Part shown: in pieces, positions 60,501-64,000 of the stretch
Layout of the letters: each line of letters begins with the position of its first letter
Numbering within the stretch: position 1 is the first letter of the stretch
NCBI RefSeq assembly: GCF_001519075.1
Contig: NZ_KQ954245.1
Span: 597,552-661,551 of the forward strand
Reading direction: 5' to 3'
Origin: Novosphingobium fuchskuhlense
Lineage (GTDB): Bacteria; Pseudomonadota; Alphaproteobacteria; Sphingomonadales; Sphingomonadaceae
Length of the DNA: 64,000 nucleotides
The notes under the pieces: model-generated
The model's input: only the letters and a program-made list of their open reading frames with translations
Told to the model about the DNA's origin: nothing
Databases searched by the model: none
Position numbers and translations under genes: made by a program

Positions 60501-62079
60501 TGCCCGTAGCGACGACGGCAAGATTGCGCCCGACCGTAACGGACGAGCCGCCATCGAACACAAGGCGCGCCGTGCCCCCGCTGCCCTGGGTGGGGCCCGA
60601 GGGTGTGTCGGCGCGGTCAAGTCCCTGGCCTGCGGCCGCAATCGTCAGATCCTGCCCGATAGCGACTTGCGCGCCCCCTTGGGCGGAGATCGTCGCATCG
60701 CCCGGCGCGGCATCGACCGCAAACGACGGCGCGCGCGAGGTGTCGACCCTCGCACTGCCGCCGATGTTCAGGACCCCGCCATCAACCGTTACAGATGCAG
60801 AACCGCTGTCGGTGGAACCGCTTGCCGCAACCTGTCCGCCATCAAGCGCCGTCAGTTGCAGGTTGCCCTTGAGATCGAGCGTCGAGCCGACGCCGCTGAC
60901 CGAGATGAAGGCACCATCGGTTGTTGCCGCAGCGGGATCCTGCACACCCGAAAGGTTGAGATTGGAAGCAAAGTTTGCGGTATCACCGCCGGCGACAATG
61001 AGGGATGCCTGGCCGGTGGCCCTGCCCGTCACCTGCGAGGTCGCATCTAGGGCACCGATCGCAATGGCCGCGGCAACCGGTGCGCTCGCCTTGGCGCGCA
61101 CGCTGTCGATCAATCCGCCCGTGACGTCATATCCGGCCGAAAGCACGATGGCATTGCCATCGACATTCGCCGCACCGGCAACGTCGAAGCCGAGCGTGCT
61201 GCCGCCCTTGATCGCCATCGTTATGGCGTCATTGCGCGGGACCGCAACAAGGTACACGCGGTGCGCCACATTCGACGGCGCGGCCGGCCCCGTGATCGTT
61301 CCGGTATTGGTAACGACTTCCCCGGTTTCGCTGGTGCCCTGATCGATCTGGATATCGAACAGGCCGTTGGGCCGGAAGGTGATGGTGGAGGCATCGGCCG
61401 CGACGATGACGGCCGAACCGTCGACCGCGATCGTGCCGGCGTTGAGGACCTTGGGCGCAATCAGCGCAACATAGGAATTGAGCGGCCCGGCGGTGATCTG
61501 CGCACCGCTCTGAACTTCAACTCTGCTCCCAGTATTGGCCGGCAAGAAATTGAAAGTATTTGCAGTTCCGAAATCACCTGTCACTGCATCGTAGTTGAGA
61601 TCTGACGCTGTCAGCACGAGGTTGCCGACATTGAACACGCCCGTTGGCGAAACCAGCACACCGCCGGGGCTGTAGAAAAACAGCGTACCGCCGCGGCTCG
61701 ACGCGCCTGTGGCAAGGTCGACGAGCCGCGAGGTCACCGTTCCGTTGAAAACAATCGGCCGGGTCGGATCGGTGGGAATGATCCGGTTGAGCACCGTCAA
61801 CTGGGTGGCATCCTGGTTGAAGAACTCGGCAGACGTGCCTGCGGTCTGGAAGTCGATCGGCCCACCGCCGGTTGCCGTGTCGTTAGGCGACCAATTGATC
61901 ACGACGCTGGGTGAATTGGTGCCGACCGTGGTGGTGCCGACCCCGGTGGAGATGCTGCCTGCACCCGCCACGATGGTGCCCGTCGCATTGAACGACTGCG
62001 CATGGAGCGGCTGGGTTCCGGCCGCGAGCATCGCCGCAATGGCAAACAGCGACGGCGCGCTTGGCAGGTGTCGGCGCAT
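54544..62079 (-). CDS. TpsA-type filamentous-haemagglutinin-like exoprotein (2511 aa)
   Basis: The exoprotein of the two-partner system. It has a signal peptide (MRRHLPSAPSLFAIAAMLAA...HA) and an N-terminal TPS domain (about residues 30-185; FFYSPGGVLVSPTGVFNVGN in place of the usual NPNGI region). The region from about 560 to 1060 is very glycine-rich, with GGNGGDGIGGTA-like repeats. From about 1060 to 2230 short units of the type TAGGxVxLxAAG(A/T)L repeat, as expected for a right-handed beta-helix. The C-terminal 280 residues include a Cys pair (NGCLLSAAVCGLN, residues 2423 and 2430). The start ATG shares one base with the tpsB stop. GC-rich repeats give many long antisense frames. Confidence 0.9.
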   Translation of the reverse strand: MRRHLPSAPSLFAIAAMLAAGTQPLHAQSFNATGTIVAGAGSISTGVGTTTVGTNSPSVVINWSPNDTATGGGPIDFQTAGTSAEFFNQDATQLTVLNRIIPTDPTRPIVFNGTVTSRLVDLATGASSRGGTLFFYSPGGVLVSPTGVFNVGNLVLTASDLNYDAVTGDFGTANTFNFLPANTGSRVEVQSGAQITAGPLNSYVALIAPKVLNAGTIAVDGSAVIVAADASTITFRPNGLFDIQIDQGTSETGEVVTNTGTITGPAAPSNVAHRVYLVAVPRNDAITMAIKGGSTLGFDVAGAANVDGNAIVLSAGYDVTGGLIDSVRAKASAPVAAAIAIGALDATSQVTGRATGQASLIVAGGDTANFASNLNLSGVQDPAAATTDGAFISVSGVGSTLDLKGNLQLTALDGGQVAASGSTDSGSASVTVDGGVLNIGGSARVDTSRAPSFAVDAAPGDATISAQGGAQVAIGQDLTIAAAGQGLDRADTPSGPTQGSGGTARLVFDGGSSVTVGRNLAVVATGTGGSTTLAGLEGAPGSGGQALIEGKINGGTLAVLGSTLLDARGIGGNGYICAACTVEGGAGTGGTAGILAGKGSAFTLGNAVAIDASGLGGAADSTSGKDGGAGLGGTAYLRSTGGTVAALQSLAVRAEGTGGAGALIDNLASGLPDSGGNGGDGIGGTASVSSGDAGAIGNGGTITVTNDLVVSATGTGASGGRGSNGSGGAAAAFARDGSVAGGTVNVRADGLGGSGYNGGTGGAGQGGTAQTIAYSSLEGAGKVTLGSGTVSARGIGGAGSSPLIFTGIGGAGGNGTGGVVRALAEAGNGTLSIAGGFDAGAAGSGGDGGAGTAIGSVVSGSSDGGAGGTGRGGTVRLGVVSGLATGAPATGSASFGVTTVAAGGTGGAGGAPGGAAPSVGVTGRGGDGSGGGAALVVDGGKVTFSDGALFDAGGIGGSSGTGGSGGDGLVGDAGAEPVPFGARLEVGQGGALLANDLVFTASAAAGKGGVAGTATVLGRPLAWLSRGGTVDAANLSFLAAGTAAPGALPSDIAIAGGDTALTGDLGFVTPGALAMTLDGADVSAVNVSLSGADWLPGVVPAGTPGTLSGSNSVLLTTAGDLFGHLSVNSGGALTLAATGLVRLDDLTSAADLAVAGGTTVSLGKVSAGASVTVAAPGAVTTGDVTAATTATLTSGAALATGGVTAGEKVRLDGASNVTASGAIAAGDSILIVSDGTVQTAALSAGLVSPSALSGATYGITVVGNGAMTLGDLGARRDILLLTPDAVTSGTLAGREIAVLAGTGQTLGGITAGGRVLLADFTMGALGGDPLGAYDLNAVLTAAPVASGGPITIGGPASVGALTAASLGRIAVGNVTAKRTLPSSGAVSLQAGGAISAGAVAADSRIDLAAGSTLDLVSAAARDQLSMSAAGTITAGDLAGRAGVAINGLAAVVTGAVGASGPGAPVAITSAGAMTLASVTGRGSIILDAGGALSSGAVTGSTVAATSTDQVSLGVVKASAGIAVDAGAGIAMAGGTTANGDLALTAANDIVSGGLAATRGATRVVAGGALAATELSGRSVTGTAGKTLAAGQVRATGGAISLTAADALTSATMSATGDIGLTSTAGSVAVGNLRSTSGAVTLTAKTGGAAGAVSARTGITLGAGTSLDLVSALSATGNVALDAGGAMTAGNLTANAGQLTLNAGGKLTAGALLGQTGIAVTAGGDTTLGGAARSAAGDVTLAVTGALASKAVSAANGLVRIAASSSASTGALAAAGTLTVGSTGAIVTGDLSGASIDLAAGAGLNTGSAVAATGNVTFTAGGNLASAGVRAPGSVSLTSTGGTVTLTGAAVAGGNLALASAGDLQAGAITGAAAVTARSSSGALRALAINSGGDLGLSAAADMQTGTLTSGGKFAATGRNLGLGAITATDVAVTAGGTLALGNVTASAGNAVMTSAGAASGGSITADGSVLMSAGGNLGLGDVRAANAVVELHATGGALTAGAVTAGTDTALVATGDLTLGAVRARDIVLLAGGSIGAASLASADGRILAASETMDACGGCAIGAFDFGAVLTAPLVAARGGIVVAGPITGSTFTASVTGDAALAGITATRSIFIDTAGTARLGGVWRAPVIELRAGDLVMPAGSGLNAGKTGSVTLVSRNPAGMRIGDGLDGSLVPTSGFSLDNAEWSRINSGSVSVFAPDVAGAIDLLIGKLDVTGPDAGSTIDDPAGTVRFSTGAAPGGAASGTIRVAGALTATGFRSGNALGFRAGQFQLVSDSGSMALLGKGGALSGTLQIEARDIHIAAGSLLTRLAADPFFASAELALDRESAGGTDPVIRAGALDLAIGRSFYIQRSGTGFDPLGFEEPLGGITLRSAAAAPITVIINGTFRTAAGLVSGAEAWRQFKASGVNLSGFTADSRLNGCLLSAAVCGLNLVKGEPDPGLPGRIKTTSNPDIGDTPDDPDKHKPGSPNAIQPLQVLLPVQSDALAGAVDEGIAGSGNPALVNGGSSRP

Positions 62080-63866
62080 CAGCGGCTTCCCCAGGGCAAG
62101 AGGCGAGTGGTGAGCGAGACAAGCACTCGCGGCGCCGGTTTCCGGTTCGCAAAGCCGGCCCGAACCAGCGGCACGGCCACCTTCGCATCGAGACGGAAGC
62201 GCGAGCCGAGATCGGCGCGCAGACCGCCCCCCACCGAGCTCAGGCGTTGCGGCTTGCCGGCATCGCGATCCCAAGCCCAAGCGGCATCGAAGAAGGCAAA
62301 CGGTTGGACGACCGGGCCGTTGCCGCGTCCGATGGGAAGGTGGGGCCCGCGCAGTTCGCTGGCAACGCCGAGGCCGCTGTCTCCGGTAATCATGCCGGGA
62401 TCATACCCTCGCCCCACGGTGTAGTTTCCCGGAGCAAAGGCCTCGAAACCAAGCACCTTGCGGAAGGCGTACTGCCCGCGCGGATGGACCGACAGCGAAA
62501 AGCGCCCCACGGCCCGCTCGTACTCGACATCGCCGCGCACCACCGTTGCGGACGGTGCGGCATCGAACCGGCTCGTCGGCACACGGCCGTTGCAGGCCGC
62601 GCCGAGGCACGATGGACTGGCGCCAAGCCCAGCAAGGCCCTGTCGCAGTTCGAGCGAACCACCAAACCGCCACGCCGGTTCGGCCCGCGTGAGGTCCACC
62701 CGGTCGAAATCGAGCCGTGCCCATAGCACCCGCAAGCGGTCGTCGCTGAGGGGAACTATCAGCGTCGACGTCTGGTTGAGCAGGTCGAACCCGCCACCAA
62801 GCCAGAAATCGCCCGACTGCGCCCTCCGCAAGGGATAGCGCGCATAAAGGCTGGCCAGCAACGTATGGGCATCGAGCACCGCTCCGCCGGCCGATTGGCC
62901 GAGGTCGGGCCGCGTCCACGCGTAAGTCAGCGACGCGCCGACCAGCAAGCCATCGCTTCCGGGGCGGAACTCGTGGCTTGCCTGCAGGATGCGCTGTTCG
63001 CGCAGGTCGGACGTCACATAATACGAAATGCTGGTAGCATCCCCCTCGCCGGTGATGCCAAAGGCTTGCGTTCGCACTTGTCCGCCCCAGCGTCCGGTGG
63101 CGGCGGAAGATAAGTTTTGAACTGAAACGTCCGCGACAAACTTCTGACGTAAAACGGTTACTTCACCGATCAAATCGCCCGGCGCAGTGCCTGCCGGACG
63201 CAATGTGAGTTGCACGTTGTAGCCCGGCAGATCACGTGCCAGCAGGAGATACCGCTCGGCACGGTTGCGGTCGAAGATGTCGTCGCGGGTCAGTCGGCCA
63301 AGATAGGACATCAACTTGCGCTCGGCGCCCCGCGTCTCGCCCCGTGCTCTGATCGAGGTGATCCGGGCGTAGAGCACTTCCATCCGCACCTGCCCGTTCT
63401 CGATCCGCTGCACCGGCACCTGAACAGCAGCGAGATAGCCCTTGGCACGCAGGATGGTTGCAGCGGCGTCGCGGATTTCGCACAACACCGCAATCGGCTG
63501 CGGGGTTCCGGCAAGCGGCTTCCATGCCGCATCCAGTTCGCTTGCCTCCGCCCCCTTCAACCCGCTGAACGTGATGGTGGTGATGGTCGTCTTGATCTGG
63601 CTGAACTGCGGGTCGGCCAGTGGACAGCCCGAACGTTCGATACCGCCGGATACGGTAAGGCGCGGTGCCGATGCGGCAGGCGCGCGGGTGATGCCGCCAA
63701 GCTCGTCACGACTGGGACCTGAAACGGTGGGCGTGCTCACTTGCGCGAAGAGCGCCGTGGGAGAGACTACACCGATGCCCAGCAAACCTGCCACGAGTGC
63801 GGATGACAGCCAGCGTCCGAGGGCGCTTTTGGCCCGTCGTCTGCCGCTGATGGCACCCTCGTGCAT
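62079..63866 (-). CDS. TpsB-type outer-membrane transporter (ShlB/FhaC/HecB family)
   Basis: The pore that exports TpsA. The 595-residue protein has a signal peptide (to about residue 41, ALFA), a helical N-terminal linker, a POTRA domain of about residues 92-168 (TITTITFSGLKGAEASELD, GYLAAVQVPVQRIENGQV), and a C-terminal Omp85-like barrel. The conserved loop VGRGYDPG (residues 484-491) followed by TGDSGLGVASELRG is the FhaC-family motif. The ATG at 63866 has GAGGG 8 nt upstream; the frame is open further without a ribosome site. It is the first gene of the three-gene operon. Confidence 0.93.
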   Translation of the reverse strand: MHEGAISGRRRAKSALGRWLSSALVAGLLGIGVVSPTALFAQVSTPTVSGPSRDELGGITRAPAASAPRLTVSGGIERSGCPLADPQFSQIKTTITTITFSGLKGAEASELDAAWKPLAGTPQPIAVLCEIRDAAATILRAKGYLAAVQVPVQRIENGQVRMEVLYARITSIRARGETRGAERKLMSYLGRLTRDDIFDRNRAERYLLLARDLPGYNVQLTLRPAGTAPGDLIGEVTVLRQKFVADVSVQNLSSAATGRWGGQVRTQAFGITGEGDATSISYYVTSDLREQRILQASHEFRPGSDGLLVGASLTYAWTRPDLGQSAGGAVLDAHTLLASLYARYPLRRAQSGDFWLGGGFDLLNQTSTLIVPLSDDRLRVLWARLDFDRVDLTRAEPAWRFGGSLELRQGLAGLGASPSCLGAACNGRVPTSRFDAAPSATVVRGDVEYERAVGRFSLSVHPRGQYAFRKVLGFEAFAPGNYTVGRGYDPGMITGDSGLGVASELRGPHLPIGRGNGPVVQPFAFFDAAWAWDRDAGKPQRLSSVGGGLRADLGSRFRLDAKVAVPLVRAGFANRKPAPRVLVSLTTRLLPWGSR

Positions 63867-64000
63867 TGTGGAGGCCCTCTTGTGCAAATGCTGCGGTTTA
63901 TGCGGCCCCGCGGTATTGATTTGATCACCGGCGTAGCAAGCGCGAAGTCCGCGAGTCAAACGCCTTTAGAACTCCTGCAAGCCATTGGCAGACCTGAGGA

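Noticed and set aside
54566..61342. Plus-strand frames of 170-480 codons rich in Ala, Pro and Val opposite tpsA
   Set aside because: They are the antisense image of the Gly/Ala-rich repeats of TpsA.
54661..62079. CRISPR-like or tandem DNA repeats in the last 8 kb
   Set aside because: The repetitiveness is at the protein level (Gly-rich and beta-helix units), with varying DNA and no fixed spacer length.

Overview
The window is high-GC chromosomal DNA from an alphaproteobacterium, most likely of the order Sphingomonadales (Novosphingobium/Sphingomonas-like). This placement is an inference from gene content and order: the tkt-gap-pgk-fba-thiE block, efp next to a SuhB-like gene, radA-cvpA, zapA-6S RNA-fau, sdhE-mfd opposite recG, PhaR, DUF2842 and DUF3429 proteins, and a eukaryote-like prolyl-tRNA synthetase. 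No phage, plasmid, insertion sequence or CRISPR array is visible.

Layout. 1-5.1 kb: the N-terminal part of an RTX serralysin protease cut by the window edge, a BaiN-like flavoprotein, and the pyruvate dehydrogenase E3 and E2 genes. 5.3-11.8 kb: a universal stress protein, RNase R, an exported M28 peptidase, ProRS and PhaR. 11.8-17.2 kb: alanine racemase overlapping an MHS-type transporter, then IscU-like scaffold, CvpA and RadA. 17.2-19.3 kb: a palindromic repeat, tRNA-Leu, an inositol-monophosphatase-family gene, EF-P and a small exported protein. 19.3-26 kb: central carbon genes thiE, fba (class I), pgk, a MOSC protein, gap and tkt, all on the minus strand, with two more repeat copies. 26.1-27.9 kb: coiled-coil protein, ZapA, 6S RNA, 5-formyl-THF cyclo-ligase, DUF2842 protein and tRNA-Asp. 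28-33.2 kb: the branched-chain 2-oxoacid dehydrogenase operon (E1alpha, E1beta, E2) with a clear promoter and operator-like palindrome, and thyA. 33.3-39.5 kb: a multi-pass chemoreceptor coupled to a small membrane ORF, tRNA-Pro, an RTX protein, DUF3429, recG and sdhE. 39.5-46.7 kb: mfd, an FG-GAP/RTX protein and a patatin-like lipoprotein. 46.9-51.3 kb: an EAL phosphodiesterase, NAD kinase, tRNA-Asn, a PilZ-like protein and a D-amino-acid dehydrogenase preceded by a tandem glycine riboswitch.

The last 12.5 kb (51470-63866) is the most distinctive part: one tightly coupled operon encoding a TpsB outer-membrane transporter, a 2511-residue TpsA filamentous-haemagglutinin-like exoprotein, and an exported 1025-residue protein ending in a CHAT (caspase-like) protease domain with intact His and Cys. 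The genes overlap by 1 and 4 nt. This reads as a two-partner secretion system with a dedicated caspase-like accessory protease, whose function I cannot assign from sequence.

Most of the window is ordinary housekeeping DNA. The points worth following are the TPS-CHAT operon, the riboswitch on dadA, the 6S RNA with its promoter on the zapA stop codon, and the bkd operator-like site.
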